Positions 9,022 through 17,999 of a DNA stretch of 64,000 nt are shown piece after piece. Under the pieces are notes generated by a model, which was given only the letters and a program-made list of their open reading frames with translations, did no database searches and had not been told where the DNA came from. Position numbers and translations under genes: made by a program. Source of the stretch: Flavobacteriaceae bacterium (GTDB taxonomy: Bacteria > Bacteroidota > Bacteroidia > Flavobacteriales > Weeksellaceae); contig JAAYKY010000027.1 of the NCBI GenBank assembly GCA_012522185.1, positions 16,511 to 80,510 of the forward strand, written 5' to 3'. How positions within the stretch are numbered: the first letter of the stretch is position 1; every line of letters starts with the position of its first letter.

Positions 9022-9029
9022 TACATTTG
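9022..9029 (+). promoter_or_regulatory. Putative -7 box for the porin-lipoprotein pair
   Basis: TACATTTG matches TAnnTTTG and lies 38 bases before the ATG at 9067. No TTG is seen about 19 bases further upstream. Confidence 0.45.
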
Positions 9030-9066
9030 TTTACATATACTTAACATTTATAAATCTAATTAGTAC

Positions 9067-10296
9067 ATGAGAAGAGTTTATTTAATTGCGCTCTTGTTGG
9101 GATTGGGGACTTCTGCTTTTGCTGGAGGTTACCGTGTGTCTTTTCAAGGCGTCCGTCAGGCGTCAATGGGCTTAACAAGCGTAATGCACGCCCGTGATGC
9201 AAGTATTGCATTTTACAACCCTGCTGGGCTTGCCTTTGTGGAGAGCAAAGTGAGTATTGCAGCAGGTGGGTTTGGCATCATTAACAATGTGAAGTGGCAA
9301 AACACTAACACTTTGGAGTCGGCTGAGACAGATAGCCCATTGGGTACACCGATTTATTTCGCAGCGTCTTATCGACCTGTTGATGCGGTGACGGTAGGTG
9401 TGAGTTTCACTACGCCGTTTGGGAGTACGGTCAAATGGCCGGAGAATTGGGCCGGAAAGGCAAACATCACAGAGATTTCGATGAAATCTTATTTCATCCA
9501 ACCAACTGTTGCGGTTAAATTTAATGAATGGTTCAGCGCAGGTGCTGGTTTTATCTATGCGATGGGTTCGGTGAATTTGCAAAGAACAATGAGCGTGGGT
9601 GGGAACGACATCGGTTTGGAAATTGAGGATACTGATGCGCATGGTTTAGGGTTTAATGTCGGTGCTTATTTCCGTCCGACGGATCGTTTAAACATCGGAT
9701 TGGCTTATCGTTCGGGGATTGACATGAAAGCGAATTATGGAGATGTGGTTTGGACAGATGTACCTACGGGACTTTCTACCACCATGCCTTTTTCGACCAA
9801 TCAATTCAATGCGATGCTTCCTTTGGTTTCGGAATTCTTAGCCGGATTCTCTTATCAGGCATCTTCTAAATTAATGCTTGCCGCTGAGGTTTCGGTTCAT
9901 GGTTGGGGTCGATATAGAAATCTGGACATCCAGTTAACTGATACCGATACAGGTGCTATTTATGATTCAAAAGCCAGAAAAAACTTTATCGACCGCGCGG
10001 TTTGGAAACTGGGTGGGGAATATCAAGCCACCGATATGTTGGCAATCCGTTTGGGTTATTATTTCGACGAATTTGTTTCTCCGGGCGAGTATTGGTCACC
10101 CGAAACACCTGATACTTCCCGTCATTCCATCAACGGTGGTTTAGGACTAAGTTTTGGTGATTTCAATGTGGATGCTTTCGGTCAGTACACCATGGGTGTT
10201 GAACGTTTTGTGAACAATCTGGAAACAGGATTTACAGGGGACGTTAACCTTTCGGCTGTATCCTTTGGCCTTGGACTTTCTTACAACTTTAACTAA
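9067..10296 (+). CDS. Outer-membrane transport protein of the FadL/OmpP1/TodX family
   Basis: Predicted 14-strand outer-membrane channel for hydrophobic compounds, 409 residues. A Sec signal peptide (MRRVYLIALLLGLGTSAFAG) leads into GGYRVSFQGVRQASMG, the family's conserved N-terminal hatch segment, followed by DASIAFYNPAGLAF, where the NPA motif is the family hallmark. The remainder alternates as expected for beta strands and ends in LGLSYNFN, an outer-membrane C-terminal strand. It is followed after 9 bp by the SGNH-hydrolase lipoprotein, a pairing that suggests release of fatty acids or other hydrophobic products at the surface and their uptake. That link is inference. Confidence 0.93.
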   Translation: MRRVYLIALLLGLGTSAFAGGYRVSFQGVRQASMGLTSVMHARDASIAFYNPAGLAFVESKVSIAAGGFGIINNVKWQNTNTLESAETDSPLGTPIYFAASYRPVDAVTVGVSFTTPFGSTVKWPENWAGKANITEISMKSYFIQPTVAVKFNEWFSAGAGFIYAMGSVNLQRTMSVGGNDIGLEIEDTDAHGLGFNVGAYFRPTDRLNIGLAYRSGIDMKANYGDVVWTDVPTGLSTTMPFSTNQFNAMLPLVSEFLAGFSYQASSKLMLAAEVSVHGWGRYRNLDIQLTDTDTGAIYDSKARKNFIDRAVWKLGGEYQATDMLAIRLGYYFDEFVSPGEYWSPETPDTSRHSINGGLGLSFGDFNVDAFGQYTMGVERFVNNLETGFTGDVNLSAVSFGLGLSYNFN

Positions 10297-10305
10297 AATC
10301 AGAAA

Positions 10306-11865
10306 ATGAAAAATTTATCAAAACTATTTATAGCGTCTTCTCTTGTTGTAATAGCAAGCTGTGAGCCTGATTTTGACAATCCGGTGGAGGACTTTGTAGT
10401 TACTTCGGGCGATGCTGATTTCAGCAAATATGTCGCTCTTGGAAACTCACTTACATCCGGTTTTACGGACAATGCATTGTTTATAAGTGCACAGGAAAAC
10501 TCGTATCCGAATATGTTAGCAACCCAATTTGCAATGGCAGGTGGTGGAAGTTTCACTCAGCCATTGATGCCAGATGAAATCGGCGGATTTAGCGATTTGG
10601 GTGTAGCAGGGAGATTGACTTTGCAATTGATTAATGGTAGCCTTGCGCCGGTTCCGACACCTGCTCAATCTCCATTGACTCCTGCTTCGGGAAGCTCTTT
10701 TGGGAACATGGGTGTTCCGGGTGCTAAATCTTATCATTTGGTAGCTCCGGGATATGGCAATCCTGCTGGAATTGGCTCCACAGCCAATCCCTATTTTGTT
10801 CGCTTTGCTTCTTCGCCAAGCACTTCTGTTTTGGCAGATGCAGCAAGTCAACAACCTAGTTTTTTCACTCTTTGGATTGGGAACAATGACGTTCTGTCTT
10901 ATGCTACCGGCGGTGGAGTTGGGGTGAACCAAATGGCAGCCAATAATACTGACCCTACGACCTATGGCGGAAGTGATATTTCACATCCGGCCGTGGTAGC
11001 GGGTTCGATTCAGATGATTCTTGAAAAGTTGGTCAATGAAGGCGGTGCCAAAGGTGCCATTGCCAATATTCCAAGCATTACCGATATTCCTTTTTTTACC
11101 ACAGTTCCTTATGCTCCTTTGAATCCGTCCAATCCTTCTTTCGGATCTATGATTCCTGCTTTGAATGCGCAGTTCGGGCAATTAAATGCGGTTTTTGATT
11201 ATTTGGGTGCCTCCAACCGAAAAGTTGTATTCCATACAGATGCTGCCAGCCCGGTTGTCATTCAAGATGAAACCTTAGCGGATTTATCGACTGCAATTCG
11301 TGATGTTTTGATGAGTCAAGGAATGGATGCAGGAACAGCTACGATTCTTGGGATGACCTACGGTCAGTCTCGTCAGGCGACGGAAGAAGATTTATTGGTA
11401 TTTACTTCTCAGACTATAATTGGTCAGGTAAATATGGATCGAGTGGCTCAATTGGTCGGGATGGGAGTTCCACAAGAACAAGCTGCCCAATTATCGGTAA
11501 ATGGAATTACGTATCCACTGCAAGATCAATGGGTATTGATACCAAGTGAGAAACAAGCTGTTATAGACGCAACAAATGCATACAATACCGCCATCGCACA
11601 GTTAGCTGATGATTATAATCTGGCATTGGTAAACGCAAATGGTGCAATGCAAAGTTTAAGTTCCGCATGGGGTATCACTTATTTTGGAAACAACTATAAC
11701 ACAACTTTTGTGAGTGGAGGAGCGTTTTCATTGGATGCGGTTCACCTAACAGCCAAAGGCTATGCGATTGTAACCAATTATTTCGTTGATGCGATTAATT
11801 CTAAATATCGATCAAATCTAAGAAAAGTTAATCCAAATAATTATCCCGGAGTTTTAATTCCTTAA
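10306..11865 (+). CDS. SGNH/GDSL-type hydrolase lipoprotein
   Basis: Predicted surface or periplasmic esterase/lipase-like lipoprotein, 519 residues. The signal ends in VVIASC, a lipobox with the lipidated cysteine near residue 19. SGNH blocks are visible: block I GNSLTSG near residue 47 (nucleophile Ser), block III WIGNND near 190 (the Asn), and block V DAVHLTAKGY near 476 (Asp-x-x-His). This spacing suits a GDSL hydrolase with a long insert between blocks. It follows the FadL-type porin by 9 bp, so the two are likely one operon closed by the terminator at 11885-11920. The substrate is unknown. Confidence 0.85.
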   Translation: MKNLSKLFIASSLVVIASCEPDFDNPVEDFVVTSGDADFSKYVALGNSLTSGFTDNALFISAQENSYPNMLATQFAMAGGGSFTQPLMPDEIGGFSDLGVAGRLTLQLINGSLAPVPTPAQSPLTPASGSSFGNMGVPGAKSYHLVAPGYGNPAGIGSTANPYFVRFASSPSTSVLADAASQQPSFFTLWIGNNDVLSYATGGGVGVNQMAANNTDPTTYGGSDISHPAVVAGSIQMILEKLVNEGGAKGAIANIPSITDIPFFTTVPYAPLNPSNPSFGSMIPALNAQFGQLNAVFDYLGASNRKVVFHTDAASPVVIQDETLADLSTAIRDVLMSQGMDAGTATILGMTYGQSRQATEEDLLVFTSQTIIGQVNMDRVAQLVGMGVPQEQAAQLSVNGITYPLQDQWVLIPSEKQAVIDATNAYNTAIAQLADDYNLALVNANGAMQSLSSAWGITYFGNNYNTTFVSGGAFSLDAVHLTAKGYAIVTNYFVDAINSKYRSNLRKVNPNNYPGVLIP

Positions 11866-11884
11866 TTACTAAAGATTTATAGTT

Positions 11885-11920
11885 CAAAAAAACGTCTTCC
11901 TCATTGGAAGGCGTTTTTTT
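11885..11920 (+). terminator. Intrinsic terminator after the SGNH-hydrolase gene
   Basis: ACGTCTTCC (11892-11900) pairs with GGAAGGCGT (11906-11914) with one G-T pair, flanked by A-run and T-run, giving a classic hairpin with seven Ts. Confidence 0.85.
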
Positions 11921-11948
11921 GTATCTTTAGCTAACCAACTTTCTCTGG

Positions 11949-14009
11949 ATGAAAAACCAGCCTTTCATCGGACCTTTGGCCGGGCTGATGCTCGGCATTC
12001 TATTCGCTGAAATTTCACCTTTTACTTCTTTAGCGAATGGAGTCCTACTTCTGTTTGCCTTTTTGTTTTTTATACTTCTGATTTATTTTCGAATTAAAAA
12101 ATGGGATTTTCTCTGGATTTTTTGTGCTTTCACCTTGGGTGGCTGGCTTTATTCCACAGATTTCAACACTTACAAACCAATTCCTGAGTCGGTTCTCGAT
12201 CAAGAAGTGAACTTAAAATTAGAAATTGAAGAAATTTATCGTCCTTCGGCTAAATTCAGAAAATACAAAGCAAAAATCATTGAAATCGATTCTGCATTTG
12301 CAGATAATTACGTATTGCTTTATTGGCGAAAAGAAAATACTGAACTTTTCCCGCAAGATGAAGTTGAAATTAAGGCCAAAATAATTCCCACCCAAAAACC
12401 ATTAAATCCATATCAATTTGATTATGCAAAATGGTTAAAGCGACAAAAGATTCATTACACAGTTTTCTCTGACACGCTTTATAAGAAAACCAAAGATGGA
12501 AATTCTGTTGCTTCCAAGACCTCGTCCTACAAACGTAATACACATCGCAAATTAATGGAAAAAGGATACACAAAATCTTCTGCAGATTTGATTGGTGCTA
12601 TGCTTTTGGGCGACCGAACGGAAATGGATCCCGACACGGAGGAGAACTACAGAAAAACCGGTGTTGTTCATATTCTTTCTATTTCAGGATTGCATGTCAT
12701 GATGGTTTATTCGATTTTCATGCTTGTTCTTTATCCTTTGATTTATTTAAGAAACGGTCGAATTCTTCGTATTCTTTTAAGCTTGATTCTCATTTGGAGT
12801 TTTGTGATTTTTGTAGGATTTCAACCTCCGGTTTTGCGTTCGGCAGTGATGATTTCGGTATATTATGTGACGGTGACCTTTCGGCGCAAGCCCAATATTT
12901 ATCATACCTTAGCGGTTTCAGCTTTTGTTTTACTTTGGATCAATCCGAATTTCCTTTTTGATGTCGGGTTTCAGTTAAGCTTTTCGGCAGTATTTTTTAT
13001 TGTCTATCTCCACCCGATTTACCAAAGAATTTTCCGCCCGAAAAAAAGGCTTATGCGAAATAGTATTGCTTTTATCGGGACAAGTATTTCGGCACAATTG
13101 GGGACTATGCCATTTACTGTTTTGTATTACAATCAAACATCGGGTTTGTTTTTGGCTGGAAATGTGGTGATGGTCATTGCCTCCTATTTTATGATGGCCG
13201 GTGGGATGCTTGCATTGGTTTTATTGGAAATCAATTTTAATCCTGGGGGTTGGGTTTGGCTTTTCAATGGGATCATCGAGGGCTGTAATTCCTACATCCG
13301 ATGGCTTTCTTCTTTTGACTCATTGGTTTTTGAAAACATTTCATTTAATCCACTGGAGTCATTTCTGGCTTTGCTCTTGATTATTTTGGTGGGAATTATT
13401 TGGAAGAAACCCAATTTCAAAGGTGCTTTGACTATATTATTGGTTTTGATCAGTTTTCAGGTTCAGCGCATCATTCATCAAAATCAATTGAGCAAAAAAA
13501 AGGAATTGATTGTTTTTCATCAGACAAGGAATTCGGTGATTGGTGTTCGAAATGGTCGGAATTTGGATGTCTTCGCAATGGATTTATCGGATTCTTTGAA
13601 TTTAACTAAATATTTGATTCGTCCATATGTTTTGAATGAGGGCATTCGGACTTATCAATTAAAAAGCTTGGAAAAGAAAATAGATTCTCCTTATTTCAAG
13701 TCTTCGAATTCTCTTTATTTTGAAAGGAATCATTTGGTTTGGCTTGCTGAAAATTGGGTAGATTTCTCTCTTGATTCTGACTTTTTACTTGTTCAAAACA
13801 ATATTGATTTCGAACTGGAAGAAATTAACCCAGAAACTATTCTCATCCTTGACGGGAGCAACTATCCTAACCATTTAATGGATTTGGAACTACCGATTTG
13901 GCGAACCCGTGAAAAGGGTGCTTTTATTTTTCCTATAAAAGATTCTCCAGAAGTTGAGCTTTCGGCATATAGCCTAAAAGCAGCCTCTCTAGACGCCCGT
14001 CGTGACTGA
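11949..14009 (+). CDS. comEC: ComEC/Rec2-family competence protein
   Basis: Inner-membrane channel for single-stranded DNA import in natural transformation, 686 residues. The N-terminal hydrophobic helices are followed by an OB-like segment (about 60-190). The Competence domain (about 225-490) has GLMLGDRTEMD-like and HILSISGLHVMMVYS motifs and many membrane helices. The C-terminal 180 residues are soluble but show no HxHxDH metallo-beta-lactamase motif, so this looks like a short Bacteroidota form without a recognisable nuclease domain. TATCTTTA at 11922-11929 is a possible -7 box. Its 3' end overlaps the opposite-strand thioredoxin-like gene by 77 bp. Confidence 0.9.
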   Translation: MKNQPFIGPLAGLMLGILFAEISPFTSLANGVLLLFAFLFFILLIYFRIKKWDFLWIFCAFTLGGWLYSTDFNTYKPIPESVLDQEVNLKLEIEEIYRPSAKFRKYKAKIIEIDSAFADNYVLLYWRKENTELFPQDEVEIKAKIIPTQKPLNPYQFDYAKWLKRQKIHYTVFSDTLYKKTKDGNSVASKTSSYKRNTHRKLMEKGYTKSSADLIGAMLLGDRTEMDPDTEENYRKTGVVHILSISGLHVMMVYSIFMLVLYPLIYLRNGRILRILLSLILIWSFVIFVGFQPPVLRSAVMISVYYVTVTFRRKPNIYHTLAVSAFVLLWINPNFLFDVGFQLSFSAVFFIVYLHPIYQRIFRPKKRLMRNSIAFIGTSISAQLGTMPFTVLYYNQTSGLFLAGNVVMVIASYFMMAGGMLALVLLEINFNPGGWVWLFNGIIEGCNSYIRWLSSFDSLVFENISFNPLESFLALLLIILVGIIWKKPNFKGALTILLVLISFQVQRIIHQNQLSKKKELIVFHQTRNSVIGVRNGRNLDVFAMDLSDSLNLTKYLIRPYVLNEGIRTYQLKSLEKKIDSPYFKSSNSLYFERNHLVWLAENWVDFSLDSDFLLVQNNIDFELEEINPETILILDGSNYPNHLMDLELPIWRTREKGAFIFPIKDSPEVELSAYSLKAASLDARRD

Positions 14010-14391
14010 TGACGGCATAAGCCGGATAAGACAGTTTGCCTCGAAGGGAAAAATAAGCGAAAGAATTGACGCCTCTTCCGCCCTGTTGCGGTCGAACGTA
14101 TTTATACGTTTTTCCTCTGAATTTGACTTCTTCCCTGGATTCGGCGTCGAATTTAACCGGGATATAATTATCGTTTATATGTTGTACAACTTCAGCTTCC
14201 TTGAAGGTTGATGCGTCCATTTTTTTGCACCAACCGCACCAGCTGGTGTAGAAATCGATGAAAAGGGGTTTGTCTGGATGTTTTTTCATTTCGGCTTCTG
14301 CTTGTTCTAAATTCAGCCAATGGATGTCTTGTGCTGATGCGGAAAGGTTCAGAGCTATAATTAAAAATACGCCAAAGATTTGTTTTTTCAT
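13933..14391 (-). CDS. Secreted thioredoxin-fold protein
   Basis: Predicted periplasmic thiol-disulfide protein, 152 residues, from the ATG at 14389-14391, which gives the signal peptide MKKQIFGVFLIIALNLSASA; longer frames lack a signal. The active site is CGWC (Cys52, Cys55) in FIDFYTSWCGWCKK. PAYAVI near the end contains the cis-proline position expected of the fold. This resembles thioredoxin-like proteins that reduce or form disulfides in secreted proteins. It lies 35 bp after a POT transporter gene and is probably in its transcript. The last 77 bp overlap the end of comEC on the other strand. Confidence 0.85.
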   Translation of the reverse strand: MKKQIFGVFLIIALNLSASAQDIHWLNLEQAEAEMKKHPDKPLFIDFYTSWCGWCKKMDASTFKEAEVVQHINDNYIPVKFDAESREEVKFRGKTYKYVRPQQGGRGVNSFAYFSLRGKLSYPAYAVISHDGRLERLLLGYMPKAQLLENLL

Positions 14392-14426
14392 TTTAAAACA
14401 ATGATTTAGAACATCTAAATTACAAA

Positions 14427-16232
14427 TTATTTCACCCCGTGCATTAATTTTTTCATAACCGGACTCAACAACATTGCAATACATCCCATAATGATTGGCA
14501 CGATTGCAAATAATGCAAAAAACCATCCGATAGAGTGTTCTTCAGAAATTTTATCAATCATTCCTCCCATCGTTCCGGCGGATTTCTGCCCTACTGCAAT
14601 TGCCAGGTACCAAACTCCGAACATAAAACCGATCATACGTGGTGGAACCAGTTTACTTACATAAGAAAGTCCAAGTGGCGACAGACATAATTCTCCCATG
14701 GTATGGAAAAGATAAGCCAAAATAAGGAAAACGATACTCACTTTTGCCGTCATAGCTCCTTGTGGAATGTCCCAGGCACCAAATGCCAAAATTCCAAATC
14801 CGATTCCCAATAAAATCAATCCGAAACCGTATTTCATTCCTGCACTTGGATTGTATTTACTTTCCCACCATTTGGAAAATAAAGGTGCCAGTGAAATGAT
14901 GAAGAAAGAGTTTAGAATTGCAAACCAAGAAGCATCAATGGTATTTCCCGGCTCAGAGAATTTGTTGTACAATCTGAATAAAACAAAAAACCAGATTCCG
15001 ACAAAAGCAATTCCCAAAATGATATTGGACAAACTGATTTTCTTAAAGGTCTGACCAAATAATTTAAACAAAACCCAAGTAATGATAATCAAAGGTACAG
15101 TCGTAAGCAAGGCATCTACAATTTTAAAAATCATAGCCGAAGAACCTACCAATTCACGGTCGGTATAGCTGTCAGCAAAAATTGTCATAGAACCCAAAGA
15201 CTGTTCAAATGCCATAAAGAAAAATACGGTAAACAGTCCACAGAAACAAACCGCGATGATTCGGTCACGGGTAATAGTGGAATATCTTGAAATTCTTGAA
15301 ATCAATAAAAACAAAAATAAAACCAGCGCGACAAGCACTACAAAATTGGTTCCGCTCAAATCCCCTACTGTAAAGGGTAATAAGTTTATATTCTCAATTT
15401 TCTCCAAAGGATCATTGAATAAATACAGCAATCCACCTACTGCGGAAAGTACAATTAATACATAATCAAATATTTTGAAAGGATTTCTTTTGTCCGTTGC
15501 ATCATCGATTACGATGGCAGCTCCGGCCGGTTGAATTACTTCGTCTTTGGCGTCTTCAACAGAAACTTCGTCTGATGTAATTTTAACTTTGGAAGGCGGA
15601 CCTCCGATGTCACCAAAAATCGGTTTGGCCAACCAGAATTGCAAACAACCCAGCATCATGAAAATACCAGCCAATCCGAATCCCCAAGACCATCCGAAAT
15701 TCTCTCCCAAATAACCACAAAGCATCATTCCAAAGAAAGCTCCGGCGTTTACACCCATATAGAAAATGGTATAAGCACCGTCTTTCTTCTCATTTTTCCC
15801 TTTGTACATGGTAGAAATAATGGAAGTAATATTGGGTTTGAAAAATCCGGTTCCGATTACCAAAAGCGCCAAACCAAGGTAAAAGAAAGGTTTGGTTTCA
15901 ATCGCCATGGAGGCATGCCCCAACGTCATAATCACACAGCCAATGACAACTGCTATGCGATAACCGGTAAATTTATCGGCAATATAACCTCCGATCAAAG
16001 GAGTCAAATATAATAAAGAACCATACGTACCGATCAATGCCAGCGCATTTTCACGCGCCCAACCCCATCCGGGATTGTCATCCAGCATGGCGGCAGTTAA
16101 GAACAGAACTAATAAAACCCTCATTCCGTAGAAAGAAAATCTTTCCCACATTTCTGTAAAAAACAATACAAATAAGGTGGACGGATGTCCTAAAACCTGG
16201 GATTCAAAAATCGCGTCTTGCTGATTCTTCAT
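14427..16232 (-). CDS. POT-family proton-coupled di/tripeptide transporter (1)
   Basis: Inner-membrane MFS transporter of the PTR2/POT family, 601 residues, longer than the usual 450-520. The proton-coupling ExxER motif is EMWERF (Glu27, Glu30, Arg31). The family signature FYMGVNAGAFFGMMLCGYLGE-like segment lies near residue 155, and LSPLGLSYVSKLVPP is present near the C-terminus. A hydrophilic loop of about 45 residues near residue 220-265 (acidic, VSVEDAKDEV) accounts for part of the extra length. It is closer to transporter 3 (18000-19610) than to transporter 2. It lies downstream of a possible terminator (16279-16308), so it may have its own promoter. Confidence 0.93.
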   Translation of the reverse strand: MKNQQDAIFESQVLGHPSTLFVLFFTEMWERFSFYGMRVLLVLFLTAAMLDDNPGWGWARENALALIGTYGSLLYLTPLIGGYIADKFTGYRIAVVIGCVIMTLGHASMAIETKPFFYLGLALLVIGTGFFKPNITSIISTMYKGKNEKKDGAYTIFYMGVNAGAFFGMMLCGYLGENFGWSWGFGLAGIFMMLGCLQFWLAKPIFGDIGGPPSKVKITSDEVSVEDAKDEVIQPAGAAIVIDDATDKRNPFKIFDYVLIVLSAVGGLLYLFNDPLEKIENINLLPFTVGDLSGTNFVVLVALVLFLFLLISRISRYSTITRDRIIAVCFCGLFTVFFFMAFEQSLGSMTIFADSYTDRELVGSSAMIFKIVDALLTTVPLIIITWVLFKLFGQTFKKISLSNIILGIAFVGIWFFVLFRLYNKFSEPGNTIDASWFAILNSFFIISLAPLFSKWWESKYNPSAGMKYGFGLILLGIGFGILAFGAWDIPQGAMTAKVSIVFLILAYLFHTMGELCLSPLGLSYVSKLVPPRMIGFMFGVWYLAIAVGQKSAGTMGGMIDKISEEHSIGWFFALFAIVPIIMGCIAMLLSPVMKKLMHGVK

Positions 16233-16278
16233 AATTTTAATTTTTCAAAAACCGAAAGTAAAAATATTTTTCCAATAA

Positions 16279-16308
16279 AGAAGCCCGTTTTGCAATTAAA
16301 CGGGCTTT
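16279..16308 (-). terminator. Hairpin between POT transporter genes 2 and 1
   Basis: AAGCCCGTTT and AAACGGGCTT form a stem around a short AT-rich loop, just after the stop codon of the gene at 16314. The T-run on the minus strand is weak, so termination may be partial. Confidence 0.6.
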
Positions 16309-16313
16309 CTGTA

Positions 16314-17984
16314 TCAAATTTTGTTGTTTTCAACACCTGATTCAATTTCTGCCAACCTTTTTTCTCTCGGTCGGATGATCAGCCTATCGTAAATTGTCAA
16401 AGTTAAAATCGAGAACAAACCGATTCCCACAATTACGTACCAAATTTTATTGGGATTATAGGTTTCCCAAAGCATATCGACCATCTGCCAGTGGTCCATA
16501 CCAAGCTTTTGTTCGGCCAAAGTAAAATATTCATTTTTGGAAAACGCAAGCGGAACTTCGGAAACATCTATTCCTTTTTCATCCGAATACTCCAAAAAAG
16601 AACTACGAATTTGCTCCCATTTTAAATCCTCTTCTTTTAATCCAAATTTCTCTTCAAAATCAGCCAAAGACATATTCAAAGCTTTGGAACCTGCTGAAGA
16701 AAATTGCTCCGGCGTGACGACATCGGGCATTTCTATATTTCGTTTGCCCATTTCTTTTTGAAGCAAGGACAATTTGTCGGACCATGCTTGATAAAGATTT
16801 CCGGAAATAAAACTCGTCACAAAATAACTTGCCGCAACCGGAAGAAAATAAGTTCCCTGGTAGAGTCCTTCTTTTCCTTTGGGCGTAATCAGCGCAATGA
16901 AAGAAGAAACCGTCGGACTTGACATCATTTCTCCAATCGCAAAAATCATGGTTCCAATGATGGTAAACCAGACATTTCCTGAATAGAAAGTCAAACCAAT
17001 ACCAATGGTTGCAATGACTGCGCCTCGAATTACGGCGCTGATGTGTCGCATTTTTGTAACGAAATAAGAAACAAAAACTTGGCAAAGTACAATCATCAAA
17101 GCATCGATTTGTGTAAACATTTCCGGTTTAATTTGTCCGTCTAATGATAAAATCTTTCCTAAAAAAGGAATGTTTTCATTGAACCAAATGCTTATTGCAG
17201 ACGAATCCACCCAATCATCAATGAAATTGGGAAGTGTATTGAACAATTGATTGAACATTGTCCAAAATCCGACCATCAACAATAATAAAATCCCAAGACG
17301 AATGTCTTTCAGTGCAATGAAAATATTAACAACTGAATCTTTGATTGCATTTCCGATGGAATCTTTTGGTTTTTCAACTTTGGGTTCTTTGTAAAAAAAC
17401 AAAAGAATCAAAAGATTGATGGTAATCACTACTGCTGCTTGTATAAATATAATTTTCCAACCCATGGAATTCCTAAGCGCTGACGAAAGGAAAGGACCAA
17501 TGAATCCTCCGATATTTACCATCACATAAAAAATCCCAAATCCGAGTGTACCGGTGGTTTCGTCTGTATTTCGGGCAACAATCGCCGAAGCTACGGGTTT
17601 GAAAAATGCAGCCCCAATCGCCACCAATAAAAATACGATGTAAACCTGTGTATAAGTGCTTACTTCACCCAAGAAATAATATCCCGCAATCAAAATGATA
17701 TAGGAAATCGTGAGCGAAAGTTTATAACCAATCCGGTCGGCAATTACTCCAAAAAACAGTGGCAACAAATACAATATTGCCACTATATTTCCCATGATAT
17801 TTCCTTTCTGAATATGGTCGAAACCAAGTCCTCCAGTGTCTGTTGAGCCTACGAGGTAAATACTGAAGAGTCCGTAAATCCCGTACCAAGCCCAACGCTC
17901 AAAGAGCTCCATCACGCTGGCTATCCAGAAATTTTTATTCAAAGACCCGATGGTCTGAACAAAAGTTCTTTTGTTTTCTGTCAT
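16314..17984 (-). CDS. POT-family/MFS peptide transporter (2), divergent
   Basis: Inner-membrane transporter of 556 residues. The ExxER motif is ELFERW (Glu26, Glu29, Arg30), as in POT proteins. FGIFYVMVNIGGFIGPFLSS matches the PTR2 signature loosely. It differs from its two neighbours in having a long hydrophilic stretch (about 400-500, including DVVTPEQFSSAG and ENRNIEMP-like text) before the last helix. It follows transporter 3 by 15 bp and is clearly in the same operon. The substrate could be di- or tripeptides or another oligopeptide class; sequence does not decide. Confidence 0.85.
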   Translation of the reverse strand: MTENKRTFVQTIGSLNKNFWIASVMELFERWAWYGIYGLFSIYLVGSTDTGGLGFDHIQKGNIMGNIVAILYLLPLFFGVIADRIGYKLSLTISYIILIAGYYFLGEVSTYTQVYIVFLLVAIGAAFFKPVASAIVARNTDETTGTLGFGIFYVMVNIGGFIGPFLSSALRNSMGWKIIFIQAAVVITINLLILLFFYKEPKVEKPKDSIGNAIKDSVVNIFIALKDIRLGILLLLMVGFWTMFNQLFNTLPNFIDDWVDSSAISIWFNENIPFLGKILSLDGQIKPEMFTQIDALMIVLCQVFVSYFVTKMRHISAVIRGAVIATIGIGLTFYSGNVWFTIIGTMIFAIGEMMSSPTVSSFIALITPKGKEGLYQGTYFLPVAASYFVTSFISGNLYQAWSDKLSLLQKEMGKRNIEMPDVVTPEQFSSAGSKALNMSLADFEEKFGLKEEDLKWEQIRSSFLEYSDEKGIDVSEVPLAFSKNEYFTLAEQKLGMDHWQMVDMLWETYNPNKIWYVIVGIGLFSILTLTIYDRLIIRPREKRLAEIESGVENNKI

Positions 17985-17999
17985 TTCAATTCAAATGAA

